Origin: Patescibacteria group bacterium
GTDB lineage: Bacteria > Patescibacteriota > Minisyncoccia > Phycocordibacterales > XYD1-FULL-46-19
DNA: 19,895 bases
Reading direction: 5' to 3'
Assembly (NCBI GenBank): GCA_030917625.1
Contig: JAUPUJ010000010.1
Location: forward strand, 1-19,895
Shown here: positions 1 to 8,900 of the stretch, one piece after another
Layout: every line of letters begins with the position of its first letter
How positions within the stretch are numbered: the stretch's first letter is position 1
The notes under the pieces: model-generated
What the model saw: only the letters and a program-made list of their open reading frames with translations
Told to the model about the DNA's origin: nothing
The model's database searches: none
Position numbers and translations under genes: made by a program

Positions 1-1020
1 TGTTGATTTTACATTATTAGCAGACAACTGTTGAGCCAGGGTTTCTACACTGTGCTTCATGGCGCCAAAAATAATAACTCTTTTCAAATCTAAATCTTTT
101 AATAGGTTTAAAAGAATATCAAATTTATCGTCATCTTTGTGGGTCACAACATCTTGTTCAATGCTATTAGTAACATCTTTTTTCTTTACAGAAATAGTAA
201 TTGGATTTTTTAGAAAATCATTAACTAATTTTGTAGCTTCTTTTGAAGTGGTGGCAGAGAAAAATAGAGTCTCACGTTCTTTTGGTGTGGTGTCTAGAAT
301 AGATCTAATATCATTGATAAAGCCCATATCCAGCATACGGTCAGCTTCATCTAAAACGACAGTAGTGACATAACGAGACTCTAAGTAACCTCGATTAATT
401 AGATCAAGTACTCGGCCTGGAGTACCAATAATAAAATGATTTAGTCGGCCTAAAGATCTGATTTGAGGTTGAATACTTGTGCCTCCAACACAAGTTGTCG
501 AAAACATTCTTAAATCTCTAGATAGTGTTCGTAATTCATTTTCGATTTGAATCGCTAGTTCTCTAGTTGGAGTTAAAATTAAAGTTTGACGTTTTGGTTC
601 TTGGAGAGTTTTTTCAATTAGAGGTAAAAGAAAAGCAGCTGTCTTACCAGTACCAGTTTCAGCAATACCTATTACATCGCGTCCTTGTAAAATTTCAGGA
701 ATTATTTGATCTTGAATGGGTGACGGGGTGATTATACCCAACATTTTTAAAGTCTGAACTAAACGATCATTTAGACCAAAACTACTAAAAGTATTAGTAG
801 GTGTATAAATTTCAGAAATTGTTTCAACTGGGTTTTTGTTTATGAATTGAGCCGGGTTGAAAGTTGGCATTTTTCGGCCACCACGACGGCGGGAAGAACC
901 ACTATCTCCACGGCTTTGAGGATTATTGGAAAAACGACGAAAACCAGATCCTGATCGACTTTGACCAGAACCAGAATTAGAACCACCCCGAGAATATCGG
1001 GAGTTATTATTTGTATACAT
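1..1020 (-). CDS. DEAD-box ATP-dependent RNA helicase (3' end outside window)
   Basis: Reading leftward from the ATG at 1020-1018, 340 codons are open to the window edge. Residues 1-50 are a low-complexity Arg/Gly/Ser tail. The first RecA-like domain then shows a Q-motif-like segment, motif I AETGTGKT, Ia PTRELA, the GG motif, Ib TPGR, motif II DEAD (in VVLDEADRML) and motif III SAT. The second RecA-like domain begins near VIIFGAMKH, and its motifs IV-VI lie beyond the edge. The family unwinds short RNA duplexes in ribosome assembly, mRNA decay or cold adaptation; RhlE/CshA-like proteins are closest in style. The basic N-terminal tail probably adds non-specific RNA binding (inference). No Shine-Dalgarno precedes the start. 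The gene has its own promoter and a long leader that looks structured, which suggests post-transcriptional control. Confidence 0.95.
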   Translation of the reverse strand, partial: MYTNNNSRYSRGGSNSGSGQSRSGSGFRRFSNNPQSRGDSGSSRRRGGRKMPTFNPAQFINKNPVETISEIYTPTNTFSSFGLNDRLVQTLKMLGIITPSPIQDQIIPEILQGRDVIGIAETGTGKTAAFLLPLIEKTLQEPKRQTLILTPTRELAIQIENELRTLSRDLRMFSTTCVGGTSIQPQIRSLGRLNHFIIGTPGRVLDLINRGYLESRYVTTVVLDEADRMLDMGFINDIRSILDTTPKERETLFFSATTSKEATKLVNDFLKNPITISVKKKDVTNSIEQDVVTHKDDDKFDILLNLLKDLDLKRVIIFGAMKHSVETLAQQLSANNVKST

Positions 1021-1036
1021 ATATTAATGTGTTAAA

Positions 1037-1122
1037 GAAACGAATTAACGTTTCAGGGCTGTGCAGGTAATAAAATTAAACGTTGACCTGTATATAACAA
1101 GCGTTTATAGCTTGAGAGCCCT
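1037..1122 (-). other. Candidate structured 5' leader RNA (three-way junction plus hairpin)
   Basis: Read on the minus strand, outer stem AGGGCT/AGCCCT (1122-1117 with 1060-1055) encloses two hairpins. One is CAAGC/GCTTG with a 7-nt loop (1114-1110 with 1102-1098). The other is CAGGT/ACCTG with a 17-nt loop (1090-1086 with 1068-1064). TAAAC in the first loop is complementary to GTTTA in the second. Immediately downstream, GAAACG/CGTTTC (1054-1049 with 1042-1037) forms a further hairpin followed by TTTAA. It could be a cis-regulatory RNA or thermosensor. The stems are short and AT-rich sequence forms chance pairs, so this remains a candidate; it matches no riboswitch consensus I know. Confidence 0.35.
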
Positions 1123-1147
1123 ACACGAGTATCAAAAGCGTTTCCTG

Positions 1148-1176
1148 ATAGTATAATAAGCTAAGATATTTGTCAA
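1148..1176 (-). promoter_or_regulatory. Sigma70-type promoter of the DEAD-box helicase gene
   Basis: On the minus strand a perfect TTGACA (-35, 1176-1171) is followed 17 nt later by TACTAT (-10, 1153-1148). An alternative TATACT sits at 15-nt spacing (1155-1150). Predicted transcription start is near 1141, leaving a leader of about 120 nt before the ATG. It is the only consensus -35 box I found in the window. Confidence 0.7.
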
Positions 1177-1209
1177 ATAAAATATAAGGATTTGATATTT
1201 AAGTTATTT

Positions 1210-2418
1210 TTAGGCCTTAGTAATATCTCTTGGGAAAAAGAGATTAATGGTCCATTCCAACATAATACGAAAACGTTTGCGCCAAGATAAAAATTTAAAT
1301 AAATAAACAGTACGCCATAGCCACCATGTAAAGCGACCATGAATATTAATACCAAAAATTTCTCCAGTTGCTCTCCAGGATCCTAAAGATAGGAGTGTAC
1401 CTTGGGATTTAAATTTAAAAGGTTTTAGTTTTTTATTTTTTATTAAAGCTAAAATATTATTAGCGACTGTTTTAGCTTCTTGGGTCGCAACTTGGGCGAG
1501 CATGGGGGCTGGACTTTCTTGCTTTGCGATATCTCCAACCACAAAGATGTTTGGGTATTTTTCTGTTTGCAAAAAATCATTGACCGCAATTCTCTTTATT
1601 TTTTCCTCATGAGTGTAAAGGTGGTTTGGGATGACTCCAGCGGTCCAAATAGTAGTATGAGCTTCAATAGTCTCTCCATTATCTAATGTGATAACTTTAT
1701 TATAAATACTTTCAACTTTAGTATTTGTTCTGACGACAATATTTTTTTTCTTTAAAATCTTAGCGGCGTATTTTTGTATTTTATAATTTAAATAAGACAA
1801 AATAGTATTATCACTGTGGAGAAGGTAAATTTTAATATCATTAGCAGTACAATTGTCCGGATAATATTTTTTAATAATAGTGCCGTAAATAAAGTCAGAT
1901 AATTCAGCGCTAAGTTCTACGCCAGTTGCCCCTGCTCCCACGATTACAAAATTAGTTAGACTGTCTTTGGTGTGGAGATTTTTTTCGTGATTAGCATTTT
2001 CTATAACATCTATAATTTGATTCCTTAAATTGATAGCATCTTTTAGATTTTTTAATTCAAATATTTCTTTATGGTCTATGTGCCTTAAGTGAGTTTCTGT
2101 GCCGGTTGCCAGGACTAAATAATCATAAGTTAATGAACAGTTATCTATATAAACAGTTTGGCTCTCTTCGTCGATTTTAGTGGCTTCTCCTTGGTAAAAC
2201 TTAACTTTAGTTTTACGAAAAATTTCTCGCAAGGGTTCTGCGATGCTGGCGGGAGATAAACTGCCTGTGGCGACTTCATGCAAAAGGGGAGTAAAGAGAA
2301 AATAATTAGTTTTATTAATTAATATTATTTCTATTTCCTGATGATTTTTTAGTAAGCGGTTCAAGTGGCCTGCGGTGTAAACTCCGCCAAAACCACCACC
2401 GATGATGACAATTCTCAT
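1210..2418 (-). CDS. ndh: Type II NADH:quinone oxidoreductase (NDH-2)
   Basis: About 402 residues; family members are usually 400-440. The N-terminal FAD dinucleotide fold begins almost at the start with GGGFGG. A second nucleotide (NADH) fold has VGAGATGVELSAEL near mid-protein, then WTAGV and the FAD-contacting VVGDIA. The C-terminus is rich in Trp, Arg and Lys with amphipathic helices, as expected for monotopic attachment to the inner face of the membrane. The enzyme passes electrons from NADH to quinone without pumping protons. I chose the ATG at 2418 because the dinucleotide fold starts right after it. ATG codons at 2463 and 2427 are in frame, but the first would add a tail unlike the family and lies at or upstream of the likely transcription start. 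The gene stands alone, divergent from typA. Confidence 0.9.
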   Translation of the reverse strand: MRIVIIGGGFGGVYTAGHLNRLLKNHQEIEIILINKTNYFLFTPLLHEVATGSLSPASIAEPLREIFRKTKVKFYQGEATKIDEESQTVYIDNCSLTYDYLVLATGTETHLRHIDHKEIFELKNLKDAINLRNQIIDVIENANHEKNLHTKDSLTNFVIVGAGATGVELSAELSDFIYGTIIKKYYPDNCTANDIKIYLLHSDNTILSYLNYKIQKYAAKILKKKNIVVRTNTKVESIYNKVITLDNGETIEAHTTIWTAGVIPNHLYTHEEKIKRIAVNDFLQTEKYPNIFVVGDIAKQESPAPMLAQVATQEAKTVANNILALIKNKKLKPFKFKSQGTLLSLGSWRATGEIFGINIHGRFTWWLWRTVYLFKFLSWRKRFRIMLEWTINLFFPRDITKA

Positions 2419-2457
2419 GACCACCATTGTAACATTTTTCTCTTTTAATATATAAGT

Positions 2458-2492
2458 TTGCAATTACATATTTTATGTTGTATGATTATCAA
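2458..2492. promoter_or_regulatory. Overlapping divergent promoters of ndh and typA
   Basis: Rightward: TTGCAA (2458-2463), 17-nt spacer, TATGAT (2481-2486), predicted start near 2493, giving a ~46-nt typA leader. Leftward: TTGATA (2492-2487), 16-nt spacer, TATGTA (2470-2465), predicted start near 2458. The two promoters occupy the same ~35 bp in opposite directions, so polymerase binding should be mutually exclusive. The typA promoter is the stronger match. Confidence 0.5.
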
Positions 2493-2497
2493 GTTAG

Positions 2498-2516
2498 TGG
2501 CCATTTAAGGCCATTT
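2498..2516 (+). repeat. Inverted and direct repeat in the typA leader
   Basis: TGGCC-ATTTAA-GGCCA (2498-2513) can form a 5-bp GC-rich hairpin in the typA leader. The same stretch also holds GGCCATTT twice in direct orientation (2499-2506 and 2509-2516). It could be a leader hairpin or a protein-binding site just downstream of the predicted start. No function is assigned. Confidence 0.4.
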
Positions 2517-2538
2517 TCTTATTTAAATTTAAAGATCA

Positions 2539-4320
2539 ATGGAAATTAGAAATATTGCAATTATTGCTCACGTGGACCACGGTAAGACAACTCTGACTGA
2601 TGCTTTGATGCGTCAAACTGGAATGACAGAAGAGGGAGTGAGTATGGACTCTAATGCGATTGAACAAGAGCGCGGTATTACTATTTACGCTAAAAATACT
2701 TCAGTTAATTATAAAGATACTAAAATCAATATTGTAGATACTCCAGGTCACGCGGACTTTGGATCAGAGGTGGAGCGAGTTCTACGATCAATTGACTCTG
2801 TGCTTTTGGTTGTGGACGCGCAAGAAGGTCCGATGCCTCAAACTCGTTTCGTGCTCAAGAAATCTTTAGAGATTGGCCATAAACCGATTGTGGTTTTAAA
2901 TAAAATTGATAAACCAGCTGCTAATCCGGAAAGGGTGCATGAAGAAATTTTAGAATTATTTATGGATTTAGGGGCTACTGATGAACAATTAAATTTTGTG
3001 ACTGTTTATGCTATTGGAAAAGATGGTGTAGCGATGAAAAATTTAGAAGACGAGCGTAAAAATCTAGAACCTTTACTTGATATAGTTTTAGAAAATGTAC
3101 CACCATCACCTAAAAATTCTGACTTGCCGTTAAAAGCTCAACCTTTTAATTTAGGTTATGATAACTTTTTGGGCCGACTAGCTATTGTGCGAGTTTATGA
3201 GGGTGTAATTAAAGTGGGTGGTAAAGTATTTATCAAAAAACCTTCCGGTCAAACTGAAGTTTCAAAAGTGACTAAACTTTTTACTTTTGAGGGCACTTCA
3301 CGAAAAGAAGTAGAACAAGTGGAAGCGGGTGATATTGCTATGGTGGCTGGACTACCAGATGTTTATATTGGAGACACTATAGTAGACGATGAAACAACTG
3401 ACACTTTACCGGTGATTGCTGTAGATGAGCCTACAATTTCTTTGGATTTTCTAGTGAATGATTCTCCTTTTGGTGGACGAGAGGGTAAATTTGTTACTAG
3501 TCGTCAGATTAGAGAGCGTCTTGTTAAAGAATTAGAAATTAACGTGGGTCTAAAAGTTGATTTTGAAAGCGACAATATGAAAGTTAGTGGACGAGGAGAA
3601 CTTCATATTGCTGTACTTCTAGAAAACATGCGGCGTGAAGGTTATGAAATGTCTGTCTCTCAACCTCAGGTTATTATAAAAGATATTAATGGGGTAAAAA
3701 GCGAACCTTTCGAAGAGGTAACAATAGAAATTCCAAGTACTGCTCAAGGTCAAGTTATAGAAAAATTAGCTAAGAGAGGGGTTCATATGACTAATATGAA
3801 ACCAGATGGCAATATTGTGCGTATGACTTTAGAGGGGCCAACTCGAGGTCTATTGGGTTATCGTGGTCAATTTATTGTCGATACTAAAGGTGAAGGTATT
3901 TTTGCTAGTCGAGTAATCGGCTTTAAACCTTATGCTGGGGAAATAGAAAAAAGAGCAGTCGGCTCTATGACCTCAATGGCTTCCGGTAAAGCCCTAGCTT
4001 TTGCTTTAGCTAATCTTCAAACTAGAGGAACTCTATATATAGACGCTGGAATTGAAGTTTATGAGGGTATGGTTATCGGCAATACCTCTAAAGGAGAAGA
4101 AATGTTGGTGAATCCAACTAAAGGTAAGCAATTAACCAATATGAGAGCCTCTGGTACAGATGATAAGTCATATTTAACGCCACCTATTCCAATTGATATC
4201 GAAAGAGGGCTCGAAGTGATGTCAGATGATGAGTATTTAGAGGTAACTCCTAAGAGTGTTAGGCTTCGAAAAAAATATCTCAACGAAGCGGCTCGAAGTA
4301 AAGCTCGTCGCAGCGCTTAA
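2539..4320 (+). CDS. typA: Ribosome-associated translational GTPase TypA/BipA
   Basis: 593 residues, close to the usual ~600-615. The G domain shows G1 AHVDHGKT (10-17), G2 RGIT (about 45-48), G3 DTPGH (67-71) and G4 NKID (121-124). EF-G-like domains follow (beta barrel near 205-290, then SGRGELHIAVLLENMRREGYE). The C-terminal BipA-specific region includes the GLLGYRGQF-type segment and ends in a basic tail. BipA binds 70S ribosomes at the EF-G site and supports large-subunit assembly and growth in the cold or under stress. It sits monocistronic between ndh (divergent) and the efflux operon. No Shine-Dalgarno is visible. Identification is secure because every GTPase motif is intact. Confidence 0.97.
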   Translation: MEIRNIAIIAHVDHGKTTLTDALMRQTGMTEEGVSMDSNAIEQERGITIYAKNTSVNYKDTKINIVDTPGHADFGSEVERVLRSIDSVLLVVDAQEGPMPQTRFVLKKSLEIGHKPIVVLNKIDKPAANPERVHEEILELFMDLGATDEQLNFVTVYAIGKDGVAMKNLEDERKNLEPLLDIVLENVPPSPKNSDLPLKAQPFNLGYDNFLGRLAIVRVYEGVIKVGGKVFIKKPSGQTEVSKVTKLFTFEGTSRKEVEQVEAGDIAMVAGLPDVYIGDTIVDDETTDTLPVIAVDEPTISLDFLVNDSPFGGREGKFVTSRQIRERLVKELEINVGLKVDFESDNMKVSGRGELHIAVLLENMRREGYEMSVSQPQVIIKDINGVKSEPFEEVTIEIPSTAQGQVIEKLAKRGVHMTNMKPDGNIVRMTLEGPTRGLLGYRGQFIVDTKGEGIFASRVIGFKPYAGEIEKRAVGSMTSMASGKALAFALANLQTRGTLYIDAGIEVYEGMVIGNTSKGEEMLVNPTKGKQLTNMRASGTDDKSYLTPPIPIDIERGLEVMSDDEYLEVTPKSVRLRKKYLNEAARSKARRSA

Positions 4321-4382
4321 ACCCAATTTTAGCCTAGCTATTGCAATTATCACACAAATGTGATATAATTGGGTGTATTTTT
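4321..4382 (+). terminator. Terminator-like structure after typA, overlapping the efflux promoter
   Basis: Directly after the typA stop, ACCCAATT (4321-4328) is complementary to AATTGGGT (4367-4374). The enclosed AATTATCACA (4345-4354) pairs with the TGTGATATAATT stretch (4359-4370) with a 2-nt bulge, and a T-rich GTATTTTT tail (4375-4382) follows. The two foldings compete for 4367-4370. In a transcript reading through from typA this could act as a weak intrinsic terminator. Confidence 0.4.
4341..4369 (+). promoter_or_regulatory. Promoter with embedded operator-like palindrome (efflux operon)
   Basis: TTGCAA (4341-4346), 17-nt spacer, TATAAT (4364-4369) with an extended TG two bases before the hexamer. 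Predicted start is near 4376. Between the boxes lies the perfect inverted repeat ATCACA-CAAA-TGTGAT (4349-4364), overlapping the first base of the -10. An inverted repeat there is typical of operators for TetR/MarR-type repressors or MerR-type activators of efflux genes. No regulator gene is adjacent, so the binding protein is unknown. Confidence 0.65.
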
Positions 4383-4406
4383 AGTGTTGAATATTTTATA
4401 CAGTAT

Positions 4407-5930
4407 ATGAAAAAAATCATCTATCATTTAAGAAAAATTTTAAATTGGAGTAAAAATAACCATAAATCTGCCATAATTTTAGGTCTTTTAATTATGATTG
4501 GGTTGGGTGCTATTTATTATATATTTGCTTCCAAATCTACAGATTTAGATTCTGATATTGGAGGCCAGAAAGTTAGCCTAATAACTGTAGGTGACGTTAT
4601 TGGTTTGGCTGGAAAAATTGAAACTACAGGAGAAGTGCAATCTGTTAACCAGGCAGAAATCAAAGCTGAATATTCGGCTCCTGTGGCTAGTATTAATGTT
4701 GGAATCGGTGACGTGGTGTCGGCAGGACAAGTGTTAGTGACTTTACGTAATGCTGATTTGGCGGCTAGTGTCGCTGGAGCTCGGGCTAATTTGCAAAGAG
4801 AATTATCTCGTTTAGATGATTTGCGACAAAGTGTTGGTGGCGGGGCAACTTCTTCTTATGAAGAATTAGTTAAACAGCAAAATATTACAGTTGCTAATGC
4901 TTATAGATCCCTTTTAAGTGATGATCTACAAGCTGTACCAAAATCAGCTTATGGTTCGGGTGAAGCCCCTACCATATCTGGTAGTTACAATAGTAATATA
5001 GAAGGTGATTATGTGATTGATATGTATGCTTCTGGGGCCAATTCTGGATACTCCTTTAGAGTGTCTGGTCTAGAATCAGGCAGTGGAACTGTAAAGACGG
5101 AATCTTCTGTGCCTTTAGGTACTAGGGGTTTGTATATAGAGTGGCCGGAAGATTTTAGTGGTAATGAAGCTTGGATTGTATCAATACCTAATAAAAGAAG
5201 TGCGACTTATGCGACTAGATTAAATACCTATGAATCGGCTAAAAGTTCTAGATCTCTTACTTTGTCTCAATCAAATAGTAATTTAAAAGCACAAGAAGCA
5301 GTAGTGGCTCAGGCAAAGGCCGCGGTTGCTCAAGCTGAAGCCGGAGCTAGTAAAACAATTTTACGATCACCAGTGTCAGGATCTGTTGTAACTTTGCCAG
5401 TAAAATTGGGTGAGTATGTTAGCCCTGGGCAGTTAATAGCCTTGGTAGCTAATAAGGGTAATATTCAAATCAAATCTTATATAGCGAGTAATGATGTAGA
5501 AAATGTAAAGATTGGCGGAAAGGTGCTCGTGGCTGAAAAATATGAAGGTGTAATATCTCGAGTGGCTTCTGGTATTGATCCGGTGACTCAAAAAGTAGAA
5601 ATTTTGATTGAAGTTACTGATGAAAATATTAGTAAATTAGTTATTGGTGAATTTGTTAAAGTGCAAGTAGAAGTGGCTGATCCTGTAGAAATTACCAGCG
5701 AAAATAATACAAACCAGTCTTTATTCTTGCCTTTGCGGGCTGTGAAATTGGATCCCAATCAAGCAGTGGTGTTTACTGTTGATGCTGGTAGTAAAATTGT
5801 AGCTAAAGTAGTCACGGTAGGTGAAATTAAAGGTGATCAAGTAGAAATATTATCTGGAATTAAAAGTGGAGATAAAATTATTGCTTCGGTTAGAGGTTTA
5901 AATTCTGGTGACTTGGTGTCTGTAGAATAA
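4407..5930 (+). CDS. RND efflux periplasmic adaptor (membrane fusion protein) with inserted domain
   Basis: 507 residues from the ATG at 4407. An in-frame TTG at 4341 is really the -35 box, so the longer reading is rejected. A basic N-terminus and one TM helix (21-41) anchor it. The first half of the lipoyl/biotinyl-like domain is at 85-115 (PVASINVGIGDVVSAGQ) and the second half at 317-350 (LRSPVSGSVVTLPVKLGEYVSPGQ), followed by beta-barrel and membrane-proximal domains to the end. The helical hairpin between the lipoyl halves is split: helix 118-172, then a Gly/Ser/aromatic-rich, beta-like stretch (about 175-265), then the returning Ala/Gln-rich helix (272-315). In canonical adaptors this loop is a short tip that contacts TolC. 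The adaptor stabilises the RND pump encoded 9 nt downstream. Substrate is unknown. Confidence 0.9.
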   Translation: MKKIIYHLRKILNWSKNNHKSAIILGLLIMIGLGAIYYIFASKSTDLDSDIGGQKVSLITVGDVIGLAGKIETTGEVQSVNQAEIKAEYSAPVASINVGIGDVVSAGQVLVTLRNADLAASVAGARANLQRELSRLDDLRQSVGGGATSSYEELVKQQNITVANAYRSLLSDDLQAVPKSAYGSGEAPTISGSYNSNIEGDYVIDMYASGANSGYSFRVSGLESGSGTVKTESSVPLGTRGLYIEWPEDFSGNEAWIVSIPNKRSATYATRLNTYESAKSSRSLTLSQSNSNLKAQEAVVAQAKAAVAQAEAGASKTILRSPVSGSVVTLPVKLGEYVSPGQLIALVANKGNIQIKSYIASNDVENVKIGGKVLVAEKYEGVISRVASGIDPVTQKVEILIEVTDENISKLVIGEFVKVQVEVADPVEITSENNTNQSLFLPLRAVKLDPNQAVVFTVDAGSKIVAKVVTVGEIKGDQVEILSGIKSGDKIIASVRGLNSGDLVSVE

Positions 5931-5939
5931 TATAAAAAT

Positions 5940-8900
5940 ATGAATCAAAATAATTTTTGGGATTTTTTCTTGAAACATTATCGAGTGACTTACATCATAG
6001 TGATTTTGGTGGTGATTTTTGGAGTGATTTCTATTTGGCAAATGCCGAAAGAATCTAGTCCGGAAATTGATGTGCCAATAGCCATGGTGACTACTATTTT
6101 ACCTGGTGCCAATAGTCGCGATGTGGAAACTTTGGTTACAGACCCTATTGAGCAAAAACTTCTTAATATGGAAGACCTTGATACTTTTACTTCTACTTCA
6201 AGGGAAGGTATTTCGGTCGTGGTAGTACAGTTTGATATTAATACAGATGGAGATGAACAAGTGAGCAAACTGCGAGATAAATTAGCTAATATTGCTAATG
6301 ACTTACCAAGTGATGCTGAGTTGCCAATAATTGAGAAAATTAGATTCACTGACCAAGCTATTTTGGTTATGACTATGAGTGGTGATTATAATTCTAAAGA
6401 ATTACGAGATTACGCTGAAATTATTGAAACTGATGTAGAAAAAATACCTTTTGTTTCCAGGGTGGATATAGTAGGGGCTCCCGCTAAAGAAATGAAAGTG
6501 GAGATCAATAAGAATAAATTAGATCAATATAATTTATCTATCGGTCAGGTGGTCGGAGCTATTAGGGCGGCTAACAGTAGCTTGCCTATTGGATCTATCG
6601 AAACAGGGGATGAAGTATTTTCTTTACGTCTATCAGGGGAATTAAAAACTATAGAGGATTTAAGACAAGTACCGGTAGTATCTATTAATAATACCCCGGT
6701 AGTTTTACAAGACTTAGGTTTAGTAGAAGAATTTTATAGTAATAACGGTAGCTTATCTAGATTATCAGTAGCCGGTGATAAGAGTGAGCCAGCGGTGACT
6801 TTATATGTTTATAAAAGTACTGGCGGAGATATTATCGGTATTGTTGACCAAGTTCAAACTTTAGTGGAAGAGTTGATAGGCACGTCTATTCCTTCTGATT
6901 TGGATTTAGCCTATATAGAAAATTGGGCTGATATGATTAAGGTTGATTTATACAATCTAATTTTTAGTGGGCTGCAAACCGTAATATTAGTTTTCTTATT
7001 ACTGGTTCTATTTTTAGGATGGAGAGAAGCATTACTGGCTAGTTTAGTGGTGCCACTAACATTCTTTATTACTTTTATCTGTTTAAGTTATTTAGATTAT
7101 ACGATAAACTTCTTGACTCTGTTTTCTCTAATATTAGCTCTCGGAATTTTAGTAGATGCTTCGATTGTTGTGGTGGAAAGTTTGTATCAGAATTTAGGAG
7201 CCGGCCAAACACCAGAAGAGGCAGCTCACAATACTACTCAGGAATTTGCATTACCACTTATTTCTGGAACACTAACGACGGTATTAGTGTTTTTACCGAT
7301 GATGTTAACTTCGGGTATTATTGGCAAATTTATAAAGAGTATTCCGGTTACTATAACGATAGTATTATTCTCTTCCCTGTTTGTCTCATTAGGAATATTA
7401 ACTACCTTAGGGGCTCGGTTTTTAAAATCTAAACATAATACAGAATATTTTAGTCATGTTGGTATCGCCAAGAAAATGGATACCTACAGTAAGGTGGTTA
7501 AGAATAAATATCTTAATATTTTAAGTGATGTATTATCTGATAAAATAAAACAAAAAAATATTTATATTGGTTTAGTGGTAGCTTTTATCTTATCCATATC
7601 TTTACCTATAATTGGCTTAGTGTCGGTGAATATGTTTCCAGCTAGTAATTATGATACTTTTTACATTGATATTACTAATCCTATAGGGACAACCCTTGAT
7701 GAAACTAATGAGTCAGCTAAAACGCTTGAGAGTATTCTTGTCCAAGATGAGAGAATAGATACTTTTGTGATGAAAATTGGTGGTGGAGCCACAACTCCTC
7801 ATACTGCTAATTTTATAATAAAGATTAACCCGGACTCTAAAGACCAAAGCTTAAATTTGATTGATGAATATGATAAGAAGTTGGCCGGATTGTTTAGGGG
7901 TGAATTGGTGGTGCGAGGTTTAGAAGATGGTCCACCTCAGGGTTCACCGGTCCAAATTAATATTTCCGGAGAATCGATAGATGATATAGAAAAATTAGCT
8001 GGTAATTACCAACAAATATTGGGAACTATTCCTGGTACTCAAAATATTAGATTATCTAGCCCAGAATCTAATGGGGAATTTGTTTTAAGTGTTGATAGGG
8101 TCAAGGCTAAAATTTATAATGTTGACCCTACAATAGTTGCGGGGCTACTGAGAAGCGCTATTACTGGTACGACAGCAACGGTTATTAAAGAAGGTCAAAC
8201 TGATATTGATGTTATTGTTAAATATCAAATAGATACAAATAAAGATAGTTTAGGTTTAGCTCCATCTGTGACCCTCGATACTATTAAGGGTTTAACGGTC
8301 GCAACTCCTAGTGGGTCAGTGCCAATATCCATGTTTACTTCAGTGGAATTAACTAATAGTCGATCAGTTATTGAACATGAAGATGGCAAGAGACAAATAA
8401 AAATTTTATCTGATGTAGCTGAAGGATTTACTGCTCAGGGTATTATTGCTGAATTTAATGAGGCTAGAAATAAAGTATCTGTGGCCGAAGATATTGTGGT
8501 TGATTTTGGGGGTGAACAAGAAGATATAAATGAATCTTTTGCTGATATGGGGAAGGCGATGATTTTGGGGATGTTTTCAATCTTTGCTTTACTGGTTTGG
8601 CAGTTTCGATCTTTTAAACAACCTATTTACGTGATGACTTCTATCCCACTGTCTTTGATTGGAGTGCTGGTTGGATTATTTGTAGTTAGACAACCACTAT
8701 CCTTTCCAGGTTTTATTGGAGTGGTGGCGTTAGCGGGGATAGTTGTTAATAATGCTATCATTTTAATTGATAGGATTAATAGTGATAGAGATAAAGGGCT
8801 ATCTAAGATAGATGCTATTAAAGAATCGGCTCAATCTAGATTACAACCTATTTTCTTAACAACTATTACCACTGTTTTGGGAATGTTACCCCTTGCTATT

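Noticed and set aside
59..373. Plus-strand ORF of 104 codons
   Set aside because: It is a shadow of the DEAD-box helicase, whose motifs read cleanly on the opposite strand.
1037..1122. Purine riboswitch
   Set aside because: The three-way junction with kissing loops is reminiscent, but the second loop is far too long and the conserved purine core sequences are absent.
4341..4406. N-terminal extension of the adaptor from a TTG start at 4341
   Set aside because: The TTG is the -35 box of the gene's promoter and the -10 lies inside the extension; the ATG at 4407 begins a normal basic head plus TM helix.
5990..6349. Minus-strand ORF of 119 codons inside the RND pump gene
   Set aside because: Antisense shadow; Ser/Leu-rich composition without family features, in a gene with a continuous conserved product.
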